Shown here piece by piece: positions 1-7,200 of a DNA stretch of 8,039 nucleotides. The stretch spans positions 1-8,039 of the forward strand of contig BNTO01000031.1 in NCBI GenBank assembly GCA_025996655.1. Reading direction: 5' to 3'. Both the position numbers and the translations under genes were made by a program. How positions within the stretch are numbered: the first letter of the stretch is position 1; every line of letters starts with the position of its first letter. Origin of the DNA: Alphaproteobacteria bacterium (GTDB lineage: Bacteria; Pseudomonadota; Alphaproteobacteria; BNTO01). The notes under the pieces are model-generated. The model saw nothing but the letters and a program-made list of their open reading frames with translations. It was not told where the DNA came from and ran no database searches.

Positions 1-1235
1 ATTTCAAAAATACCTAGCATAATAATCAACACTCCGGTCACAAAAACAACGTTTCTTGCCAAAGATTGCCCGAAAGATTCTCTTAGTGGCTGCGATTTTT
101 TCATGCGCTTAAACAGAAAAACGGGAAGAATAATCGCCAGAAGAGCCAAAATAATTCCAGCAAAATTCAAAATGCGTATGAAAGCGTTGGGAACAAGAAG
201 CGCAACGAGAGCCGAAGGAAGAATCATGATCAGGATGGATATGATGGATGTTTGCCTTTTCGACAGGGAACAGAACGCTTTTAAATTTAATTTTGAAGAT
301 TTCGCGCGTTCTTGCAGGCGTTCCAAGTCCTTCGTCAAAACTTCCTTCAGGGATAAGCCAACGCCCATAATGGACGTCAAAATGGCCAAAAAGGAAACAA
401 TCCAAACAGCTTGCTGAAGAAACGAAATCTTTGTGATGGCGCTGAGAATGCGAATAAGTTCGCTCACTTCGATGGGGCGGATCAGCATTTTCTGAAAGCT
501 TTCGGGGTCCGAATTGAATATAATGGTCAGCACGCAAACAACCCACAAGCTGTAAACGACAACGGGAATAATGCCGCCCCACAAGCATGCACGGTTGATG
601 AGGGTTCGATCGTTGTCGACAAAAGTGGTCAGCGAGTGCAGCGAACCTTGAAAGCCAAAAGACGTGAAAAGTATGGGGATGACGGTACTCCAAGGTCTCC
701 AATGGCCGACGCCTTTGGCCCAAAGAGGAAGAGCGTGCGTGTCGCAACACAAAGTCAACCCGGCAATCCCAACCACGATAAGTAAAAACATAGTGATAAA
801 CAGATGTTGGTTGATTTTAATGAGGAAGGCGGGAATCAACAAAAACATTAGGGCGAGGGTCGCCGTAAAGATAAGAGCGAGGACCGTGAAGGAAAGAGAG
901 GTGGATAAGAACGAATGAAGAAGAGAGGCGCCGCCAAAAATGTAAGCCGAGAGCAACGCAAAGGATAATGTTTTCAAAGAGATGTCCCCAACGATGGCAG
1001 CAAAACGCCCACCGTAGCGCAGGCCAACGTCTTTCAGGCTAAAATCCGCTTGAGAATGGAGGTTGAGTTCGCAACGCATCATGCCGGAAACGTAGGAAAC
1101 CCAACAAAAAAAGGTCATCAGCGCTAAGCTTCCGAGAATTCCAAAGTTTGCGAGTACGATGGGCAAAGAGATCATGCCTGACCCGATGGCGATGCCTGCC
1201 AGTAATGCTATGGCGCCTAACTGCTTGTTTTTCAT
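1..1235 (-). CDS. Aromatic/hydroxy amino acid permease (HAAAP family, TyrP/Mtr-like), 3' end cut by window edge
   Basis: An uninterrupted frame of 411 codons runs from ATG 1235-1233 to the window edge without a stop. An AGGAG ribosome binding site (1241-1245) lies five bases upstream. The protein is almost entirely hydrophobic, with about 11 membrane spans (near residues 6-28, 30-52, 82-110, 114-140, 144-164, 183-205, 216-240, 271-296, 329-348, 351-375 and 395 onward), as known for HAAAP transporters. The N-terminal GIAIGSGMISLP (residues 14-25) matches the substrate-site signature of TyrP/Mtr/TnaB, and FTSFGFQGSLHSL (190-202) matches the family's central motif. Members import tyrosine, tryptophan or serine/threonine by proton symport across the inner membrane. 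The two upstream leader peptides ending in Tyr-Arg-Tyr-Arg-Tyr point to tyrosine as substrate; that is inference. Probably only the end of the last span is missing. Family assignment is confident, substrate is not. Confidence 0.92.
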   Translation of the reverse strand, partial: MKNKQLGAIALLAGIAIGSGMISLPIVLANFGILGSLALMTFFCWVSYVSGMMRCELNLHSQADFSLKDVGLRYGGRFAAIVGDISLKTLSFALLSAYIFGGASLLHSFLSTSLSFTVLALIFTATLALMFLLIPAFLIKINQHLFITMFLLIVVGIAGLTLCCDTHALPLWAKGVGHWRPWSTVIPILFTSFGFQGSLHSLTTFVDNDRTLINRACLWGGIIPVVVYSLWVVCVLTIIFNSDPESFQKMLIRPIEVSELIRILSAITKISFLQQAVWIVSFLAILTSIMGVGLSLKEVLTKDLERLQERAKSSKLNLKAFCSLSKRQTSIISILIMILPSALVALLVPNAFIRILNFAGIILALLAIILPVFLFKRMKKSQPLRESFGQSLARNVVFVTGVLIIMLGIFE

Positions 1236-1407
1236 ATAAACTCCTAAAAAAGAAAAAAATGCGAACCTAAAGTTTTGAGATGGTTCCTTACGAAAAGCCG
1301 CAAGGAACGGTCCTAAATTTTAAGAATGGAAGGGGACTTGGGGCTTTCTAACAAAGCTCTCTCTTTTTAATTTTTGAGAACTTTTTTAATGCCCTGAGTT
1401 TACAAGA
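1236..1407 (-). promoter_or_regulatory. Structured leader RNA before the permease, possible attenuator
   Basis: These 172 untranslated bases lie between the second leader peptide stop and the permease start. A perfect 7-bp inverted repeat (GTTCCTT 1308-1302 with AAGGAAC 1289-1283, 12-base loop) competes with a second hairpin (GAACC 1286-1282 with GGTTC 1267-1263, 14-base loop). The second hairpin is followed after three bases by a seven-T then six-T tract (1259-1246) that abuts the AGGAG ribosome binding site. That is the arrangement of an antiterminator and a terminator, though the terminator stem is only 5 bp. A further small hairpin (GCTTT/AAAGC, 1357-1343) and two imperfect 18-base direct repeats (1266-1283 and 1312-1329) lie in the same stretch. 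The pairings were read by eye; the switch mechanism is inferred. Confidence 0.4.
1266..1329. repeat. Imperfect 18-base direct repeat flanking a 7-bp inverted repeat
   Basis: On the plus strand CCTAAAGTTTTGAGATGG (1266-1283) and CCTAAATTTTAAGAATGG (1312-1329) are near-identical if one base is gapped on each side. They start 46 bases apart and flank the inverted repeat GTTCCTT/AAGGAAC (1283-1289 and 1302-1308). This could be a small duplication inside the permease leader RNA or a protein-binding site. It is AT-rich, so chance similarity remains possible. Confidence 0.35.
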
Positions 1408-1497
1408 TCAGTATCGGTATCGATAAAACAAAGAAACAAAGGCCTCTCTTTCGGACAAGCCCCACAAAAACACGCTCTTTGCTTGATTTCTTTCCAC
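1408..1497 (-). CDS. Putative leader peptide 2 of the permease, ends YRYRY-stop
   Basis: This is a 29-codon frame starting at GTG 1497-1495 and ending at TGA 1410-1408. The ribosome binding site is essentially perfect: AGGAGGT at 1511-1505, eight bases before the GTG. The first half is mixed (ERNQAKSVFLWG). The end reads S-L-F-Y-R-Y-R-Y-stop, using TAT CGA TAC CGA TAC TGA, so three of the last five residues are tyrosine. It lies 172 bases upstream of, and on the same strand as, an aromatic amino acid permease. Leader peptides rich in the regulated amino acid classically control amino acid operons through ribosome pausing. I infer that slow decoding of these Tyr codons when charged tRNA-Tyr is scarce changes folding of the downstream RNA. 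A single Trp at residue 12 is the only other notable aromatic codon. The coding call rests on the binding site, the shared ending with the upstream copy, and position. Confidence 0.68.
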   Translation of the reverse strand: MERNQAKSVFLWGLSEREAFVSLFYRYRY

Positions 1498-1556
1498 AGT
1501 CCTGACCTCCTAAAAAAACAACACTAACCCAAAAAATTGCTAAAATTTAAAGAGAA

Positions 1557-1646
1557 TCAGTATCGATAACGGTAAGACAAGGAAAAAGTGTTGCTCGATT
1601 TGCGACAAGACTTATGCCCAAGCAATGTTCTGCTGATGGATAGCAC
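1557..1646 (-). CDS. Putative leader peptide 1 of the permease, ends YRYRY-stop
   Basis: This second short frame lies 59 bases upstream of leader peptide 2. It ends S-L-S-Y-R-Y-R-Y-stop with codons TAC CGT TAT CGA TAC TGA (stop 1559-1557). I chose GTG 1646-1644 because AGAAGGG (1661-1655) lies eight bases before it. The result is 29 codons plus stop, exactly the length, start codon and spacing of leader peptide 2. The frame stays open to an ATG at 1679, which would give 40 residues, but that ATG overlaps the TATAAT box at 1683-1678 and has no ribosome binding site, so it is probably not transcribed. The rest of the peptide (LSISRTLLGHKSC and so on) is unlike leader 2, so only the Tyr-Arg ending is shared. 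Two tandem copies suggest duplicated sensing of tyrosine supply. The function is inferred. Confidence 0.62.
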   Translation of the reverse strand: MLSISRTLLGHKSCRKSSNTFSLSYRYRY

Positions 1647-1677
1647 GGCGCAAACCCTTCTAACACTTACTATGTTC

Positions 1678-1683
1678 ATTATA
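1678..1683 (-). promoter_or_regulatory. Candidate -10 box for the leader peptide/permease transcript
   Basis: A perfect TATAAT reads on the minus strand at 1683-1678. Transcription would start near 1671, giving about 25 bases before the GTG of leader peptide 1, with its ribosome binding site inside the transcript. The region 16-18 bases further upstream (TCGCTT, GCTTTT) is a poor -35, so the promoter may be weak or need an activator. T-rich runs immediately upstream may compensate. Confidence 0.5.
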
Positions 1684-1763
1684 GAGTTTAAAAAATTAAA
1701 AAAGCGAGAAAATTTTTAGGCCCATCCACCCGCGGTTCCACTTTTTAGCTCTTGTTGCTGCCT

Positions 1764-1791
1764 TTGTGTTTGTTTTTTCTTTTGCTAGGAT
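1764..1791 (+). promoter_or_regulatory. Candidate extended -10 promoter for mlaA
   Basis: TGCTAGGAT (1783-1791) is an extended -10 element with box TAGGAT at 1786-1791. A partial -35, TTGTGT (1764-1769), lies 16 bases before the box. Transcription would begin near 1798, just ahead of the AGGAGG site used by mlaA. If correct, mlaA and the permease leader are transcribed divergently from starts about 130 bases apart. The evidence is only consensus matching in a T-rich stretch. Confidence 0.3.
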
Positions 1792-1817
1792 CAAAGAAAA
1801 AGGGAGGAGGGCTTTTT

Positions 1818-2738
1818 TTGATTTTGAGACAAATTCTGGTCCTCCCTTCTTTTCTTCTTGGCCTTTCCGGGTGCGTCTCTGTTTCGCACAAAGTTCTGCC
1901 TGAAGAAAAAATCTCTTTGCAAAAAGAAACATCGCCTTTGGTGCCCTCAGCATCTTCGGCGCCCTCTTTAACCGAAAAAATTGAAGAAAAAGCCTCCTCC
2001 TCCAAGGAATCCCCTAACACTTCGGCCCAAGAAAAAAACGAAAACAACGCAGACCTCGACGCGGAATTGGAAAAGGAATTAGCCGCGCTGTCCCCGCCTC
2101 CGATTAATTATGAGGAAAAAGATCCTCTCGAAAAAATGAATCGCGTTTTGTATGGCTTGCATCGAGGGCTTGACCTCCTTTTTGTGCGGCCGCTTGCCTT
2201 AACGTATGGCCGAGCAATGCCCAAACCCTTACGAAAAGGCCTTTATAATTTTGTCTCCAATGCGACGGCCCCTTTGCGATTTTTCTGCCGTATTTTGCAG
2301 GGCAATTGGGAAGAGGCGGGAAAAACAGTGGGACGCTTTGCAACAAATACGCTTCTGGGCTGTGGAGGCATTTTTGACGTCGCCGGAAAAATGAAGTGTA
2401 CCGAAAAAAAGACGGGATTTTCCGAAACGCTCAAAAAATGGGGGATCCGACCCGGACCGTACATTGTTGTTCCAGGATTCGGACCTTCAACGTTTCGTAA
2501 TGCCTTCGGGCTTTTCCTCGACAGTTTCTGCGATCCTCTCTTTTTGTTATCGCTCAACAAGAAATTGCCAGGCAATGAGCGCCATGAACTTATGTTGACT
2601 TATTCGGGTATTCAGCTCATGGCACTCCTTATGGAACGTTCCGAGATCGATCCTCTTTATGAAGGGATTGAAAAGAGTTCCGTGGGTCGGTATCGTAAAC
2701 TAAGGATGTTGGTTTTGCAACAAGACATCAACCAGTGA
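1818..2738 (+). CDS. mlaA: MlaA (VacJ) family outer-membrane lipoprotein
   Basis: I place the start at TTG 1818 because GGGAGGAGGG (1802-1811) sits directly upstream, with AGGAGG ending seven bases before it. This start also gives a classic short lipoprotein signal peptide: hydrophobic residues 6-18, then lipobox L-S-G-C with Cys19 as the lipidated residue. The frame is open back to another TTG at 1752, but that would bury the signal peptide behind a Lys-rich insert. Product is 306 residues. Residues 20-95 are a Glu/Lys/Ser-rich linker and residues 100-295 match the MlaA domain: DPLEKMNR (102-109), the RPLALTYGRAMPKPLRKG segment, FDVAGK, and GFGPSTFRNAFGLFLD (220-235). MlaA removes misplaced phospholipid from the outer leaflet with the MlaFEDB/MlaC system. 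The usual mlaC partner is not adjacent. The next gene is an envelope protease 20 bases downstream, likely in the same transcript. Confidence 0.93.
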   Translation: MILRQILVLPSFLLGLSGCVSVSHKVLPEEKISLQKETSPLVPSASSAPSLTEKIEEKASSSKESPNTSAQEKNENNADLDAELEKELAALSPPPINYEEKDPLEKMNRVLYGLHRGLDLLFVRPLALTYGRAMPKPLRKGLYNFVSNATAPLRFFCRILQGNWEEAGKTVGRFATNTLLGCGGIFDVAGKMKCTEKKTGFSETLKKWGIRPGPYIVVPGFGPSTFRNAFGLFLDSFCDPLFLLSLNKKLPGNERHELMLTYSGIQLMALLMERSEIDPLYEGIEKSSVGRYRKLRMLVLQQDINQ

Positions 2739-2758
2739 CATCAAGAAGGGGGGAAGGT

Positions 2759-4231
2759 ATGAACCTTTTACAAATTTTAAAAAAAATAGGCGTTGTCTTT
2801 CTGTTTTTGTCTCTTTTGCCTCTTGACAACCAAGCAAGGGCGCCACGAAACGAAACGGAGGAAAATGCGCCGAAACCCGCCCCCAAGGAAGCTCCTGCAG
2901 ACACAGAGGGTTGCTCGGGCAAAACCTATTCCGTTCCTCAAATTGTTAAAAATTCCGTTCCAGCGGTTGTAACGATTCAAGCTAGTAGCCCAAAAGAGGT
3001 GCTCAATCCCTATGGCGATCCTCTTTTTGACTTCTTTTTCGGGCCAACAAGAATGCACCCTTCGGTTCGAAGGTCGAGCGGCTCGGGCTTTATTGTCGAC
3101 CCACGTGGCTACGTTGTAACGTGCGCTCATGTTGTTGAAGGCGCACAAACCATTCGAGTCACTTTGGATAACGAAGTGTCTTTTAAGGCGGTGCCCGTTT
3201 TAGTCGATCCTTCTTTAGATTTGGCCGTTTTAAAATTGGAAACACCTAAAAACGTCAACTTGCCTTATCTTCCCTTAGCCAATGTGGACCCTCTTGTTGG
3301 CGACTCTGTTGTTGCGATTGGAAACGCCTTTAGCTTAGGCCAGACCGTCACACACGGCATTGTGTCGGCCATCTACCGCGTTTTCGACGCGCGCGTGTTA
3401 TTCCAAACGGACGCCCCTATCAACCCGGGGAATTCGGGCGGTCCCATTTTAAATGACCGTGGCGAAGTTATTGGCGTCGCGAATGCTATCGCATCACGCT
3501 CAGGCGCCTCGCACGGCGTTGGTTTTTTCATTCCTTCCATAGCGATTCGCCACGTTTTGGGGCGGGCTACGGATGCAAAACCCGCTATTCAAATTCCCTT
3601 AAAAGTACAAACTCTTGATTCGTCTGTTCTGGAGACCTTGGCCACCAAAGGGATTTCGACTCGGGGAGGCTGCATTGTTGAGGCCGTTCTTGATGATTCT
3701 CTTCCTTTAAGCTCGGGAGATATTCTTCTTTCTGTGGCAGGGAAACCTGTTTGGAGCAAGGAAATGTTTGATTTCTTTTGCCGCCTCGTCGACGTTGGCC
3801 AAAGATACGCGGTGACGATCATCCACTCTAAGGATTGGTCCGCCGAACATCCCAAGATTCATTCTGTTTATATCAAGGCAACCCCCGAAAAAACGTTACA
3901 AGATATAACGAAAAACACTCTCAAAATTGAAGGCAAAACACTTCTTTCGGGAATGGTTGTTGCCGAGCTGACGCCTGAACTCGCAGCGTATTTGGGCATC
4001 AAAGATAGAACAGAATTAAAAAATGAAGCAACGGGGGTTGTGGTTTTAGAGTCCTCCGCCAATACAGATCTCTTCCAGAAAAAAGACATTATTCTTGAAA
4101 TTAATGGACAAGGAATCAATTCGCTAAGCGATTTTCAAAAAGCGGCTCAAAGTATTAATGAGAAGTCGAGAACTCTTTCTTTCAAAATCCGAAGAGGGAA
4201 TGCCCTCTTGTCCCAAAGTTTTCGTTTTTAG
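2759..4231 (+). CDS. degP: HtrA/DegP-type secreted serine protease with two C-terminal PDZ-like domains
   Basis: ATG 2759 is chosen because AAGGGG (2746-2751) is suitably spaced and the protein then opens with a signal peptide: Lys-Lys at 8-9, hydrophobic 11-21, probable cleavage after A-R-A at 26-28. A GTG at 2735 overlaps the mlaA stop but lacks a binding site. The 490-residue product has the chymotrypsin-like domain of DegP at about 56-268. The triad is visible: His124 in TCAHVVEG, Asp154 in DPSLDLAVLKL, Ser226 in GNSGGPI, with spacing close to E. coli DegP. Residues 280-375 look like a divergent PDZ domain and 395-490 a second one with GMVVAELTPELAAYLGI and KKDIILEINGQ. Such proteases degrade or refold damaged periplasmic proteins. 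The segment between the signal peptide and the protease is Pro/Ala/Glu-rich. The position behind mlaA fits an envelope-maintenance pair. Whether it is DegP, DegQ or a lineage-specific paralogue cannot be settled here. Confidence 0.92.
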   Translation: MNLLQILKKIGVVFLFLSLLPLDNQARAPRNETEENAPKPAPKEAPADTEGCSGKTYSVPQIVKNSVPAVVTIQASSPKEVLNPYGDPLFDFFFGPTRMHPSVRRSSGSGFIVDPRGYVVTCAHVVEGAQTIRVTLDNEVSFKAVPVLVDPSLDLAVLKLETPKNVNLPYLPLANVDPLVGDSVVAIGNAFSLGQTVTHGIVSAIYRVFDARVLFQTDAPINPGNSGGPILNDRGEVIGVANAIASRSGASHGVGFFIPSIAIRHVLGRATDAKPAIQIPLKVQTLDSSVLETLATKGISTRGGCIVEAVLDDSLPLSSGDILLSVAGKPVWSKEMFDFFCRLVDVGQRYAVTIIHSKDWSAEHPKIHSVYIKATPEKTLQDITKNTLKIEGKTLLSGMVVAELTPELAAYLGIKDRTELKNEATGVVVLESSANTDLFQKKDIILEINGQGINSLSDFQKAAQSINEKSRTLSFKIRRGNALLSQSFRF

Positions 4232-4258
4232 ATTTTGTAGCGCTGTCTTGGCCTGAAG

Positions 4259-7200
4259 CTACCGTGCACTTTTCCCCAATTCCCACAACTGAGCTTTCAA
4301 AAGGGACGTCACAGGAACTTTTTGGGGCAAAAGGATCCAGACTTTTTCACCCAAAATGTCAAGAGATAAAGTGATGGAGCGCACCGTATCTGTTTCGTTT
4401 TCGGGGGCAACATTCCCGTGGGAAGTTGTACTTTTTTTGGCTTCGGCCAAAATATCTTTTAAAAGAAATAGATTGACTTTTTCATTAATGGGAACAATCA
4501 TTCCCGTTTGTACTTTTTGCGTATCGAGTTTTTCCAAGGTTTGTCCCACAAGACGCAAAGATCCATCATTATTTCGACGAACCGTAGCTTCTACATAGGC
4601 GATGAGCCCCGGCTCCAAAATGTTACGAATCGCGGCATAATTCTCTGAAAAAAAAGGCACCTCAAAAACGCCATAGGGATCCGACATCGTAAGAAACGCA
4701 AATTTATTTCCCGACTTCGAGATTCTTTCTTCTTTTGAAAGCAAAACGGCCGCGAAACGCACCAACGCTCCCGTTTCAAGGGTTTCAAACACTGTACTGT
4801 TTTGCAATTGAAGCGCCTCAAGAGTGTCGCCATAAACATGAAGAGGATGCTCGCTCAGAAAAAATCCAAACGCTTCAAATTCTTTTTGCGCACGCTCCAA
4901 AAGATTCCAGTCCCTGTATTCCTTATTTTTGTCGCCCGTCTCTTGCGCCAAACGCAGCTGTTGCGGGGCTTTCGCTTCCGCCTCCCCAAACAAAGAACGC
5001 ATCGTGTTGCCACGTTCCTGCTTATAGCTGTTGGCGTAGGCTAGAAGAGCGTCCGTCGAATAAAACAATTGTTTGCGATTGGCATGCAACCCATCCAAAG
5101 CCCCGGCCATAATCAAATTTTCTAACTGTCGCTTATTAATGACCCCTGGATCCATGCGGGAAACAAAATTTTCTAAAGACAAAAACGGGCCGTTTTCTTC
5201 GCGTTCCGCCACTAATTTTTGCATGGATTGTTCTCCAACGTTTTTAATCGCCGAAAGCGCGTAACGTAGCGCTCCCTTTTCGGGCATAAAATCCGCAAAA
5301 GAAAAGTTGACATCAGGCGGGAGCAATTCAAACTTATTTTCTTTCATGTCTTGAAAAAAGGCTGTCAATTTATCAATATTCCCTTTTTCGGATGCGGCGG
5401 CGGCAGCGTAAAACTCAAGCGGATAATGCGCCTTTAAGTACGCCGTTCGATAAGAAATAAGCGCGTAAGGCGCCGAATGCGATTTATTAAAGCCGTACGA
5501 AGCAAACTTCGCCATTAAATCAAAAATTTCCTTAGCCGTTTCTGTCGCGATGCCCTTTTTCTCTGCGCCCTCAATGAAAACTTTGCTTTGTTTGTCCATT
5601 TCTTTCTTGTTTTTCTTTCCCATCGCGCGGCGCAAAATGTCCGCACCTCCAAGCGTGTAGCCGCCAAGTTCCTGGGCAATTTGCATGACTTGCTCTTGGT
5701 AAACCATCACGCCATACGTTTTTTGAAGAATGGGCTCGAGTTTCGGATGCAAATACGTAACGTCTTCGGTTTTGTTTTTGCGTGCAAGATATTTGGGAAT
5801 ATCGTCCATGGGGCCCGGGCGGTAAAGCGCCACCAGCGCGATAAGGTCATCAAACCTGTCGGGTTGCATTTTTTTCAAAACGTCCCTCATCCCGCCACTT
5901 TCGACTTGGAACACGCCCATAGCGTTGGTATGCCTCAACAAATCAAAAGTTGCGGGGTCTTCTAAAGAAAGGGTGCTGATGTCAATGTCTTGTCCCGATT
6001 TTTTCACCAAATCGCAACAGTTTTGGATGACGGTCAAGGTTCTAAGTCCCAGAAAATCAAACTTGAGCAACCCCGCCTTTTCAATATATTTCATATCGAT
6101 TTGCGTAATGGCCAAAGGCGATTTCCCGTCATAATACAGAGGCACCAACTCCGCCAGCGTTTGCCCTCCAATCACAACGCCCGCCGCGTGAATCGACGTG
6201 TGGCGATACAGGCCCTCTAACTTTAGGCTGATATCCAAAAGGCGCTCCCCTTGGATTTCCGACTCCATAAATTCTTGAAACGCTGGCTCTTCGCGGACGG
6301 CTTGCTCGAGCGTTACGGGATTGGCAGGATTCAGCGGCACAAGATGGCAAACTTTGTCGACGACAGGGTAAGGAAGCGACAAAACGCGCCCCACATCGCG
6401 CAGAACGCCTCGCGCTTGAAGTTTCCCAAACGTAATAATCTGAGCCACTTTGTCTGCGCCATATTTTTGCAAAACGTAGGCAATAACCTCTTCGCGGCGA
6501 TCTTGGCAAAAGTCAACATCAAAATCCGGCATAGACACACGCTCAGGATTTAAAAAGCGCTCAAAAATAAGATCAAATTGAATGGGATCAATATCCGTAA
6601 TGGTGAGGGACCACGCCACTAAAGATCCCGCGCCTGAGCCGCGCCCTGGGCCGACGGGAATATTTTGGTTTTTGGCAAACTTGATAAAATCCGCCACGAT
6701 CAAGAAATAGCCTGGGAAACCCATACTTTTGATGACGGCAAGTTCTTTGTGAAGCCGTGCAAAATAATGTTCGCGCTGCGCCGCGTGGTTCTCAGGCGCG
6801 GTGCGCGGAAGGACATGGTCGGTAAGGCGCTTTTCTAAGCCAGAGATGGCCTGTTTTTCAAGCTCTTCCTCTTCCGACAACCCCGAGAACGCTTGAAAAG
6901 GCGGCAAAAGGGGAGCGCGTTCCTTCAGCTGAAACGTGCATCTTTGCGCTATAAAAACGGTGTTTTCCAAAGCTTCGGGCAAGTTCGCGAAAAGGGCGTT
7001 CATTTCCGCCTGAGATTTAAAATATTTGTGCGGCGACGCTTTTTCGCGGTCCTCTTCCACCAAATAACGCGCGTTAGAAATGCACAGCAAGGCGTCGTGG
7101 GCCTCACATTGATCCTTTGTGGGATAAAAAACATCATTCGTCGCCACAATAGGTATGTTATAATGAAACGCCCAGCGGAGAAATTGGGGCTCGACTTCCT

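Noticed and set aside
103..918. Several overlapping ORFs on both strands in this region (for example minus-strand 109-750)
   Set aside because: They lie within the permease coding frame, have no binding sites and give low-complexity or unrecognisable proteins.
1411..1568. Repeated TATCGATA palindromes (1418-1425 and 1561-1568) inside longer shared ATCAGTATCG sequences, as a possible transcription factor operator pair
   Set aside because: Both copies fall exactly on the Tyr-Arg-Tyr-Arg-Tyr-stop codons of two in-frame leader peptides, and their differences are mostly synonymous. The palindrome is explained by the codons TAT/TAC and CGA.
1557..1679. A longer 40-residue version of leader peptide 1 starting at ATG 1679
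   Set aside because: The ATG overlaps a perfect TATAAT and has no ribosome binding site, while GTG 1646 has AGAAGGG at the right spacing and gives the same 29-codon length as leader 2.
1731..1746. Minus-strand AAAGTGGAACCGCG resembles the T-box consensus (AGGGTGGNACCGCG) and lies upstream of an amino acid permease
   Set aside because: No stem I, specifier loop or AGUA-like motif is visible upstream, which would lie inside mlaA. T-box leaders are not expected in this kind of organism, and the UGGA bulge would not match the A discriminator base usual for bacterial tRNA-Tyr. Probably a chance match.
4237..4262. GTAGC (4237-4241) and GCTAC (4258-4262) between the converging protease and dnaE genes as a bidirectional terminator
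   Set aside because: The stem is only 5 bp with a 16-base loop and there is no T-tract directly after it on either strand. I cannot support a terminator call.
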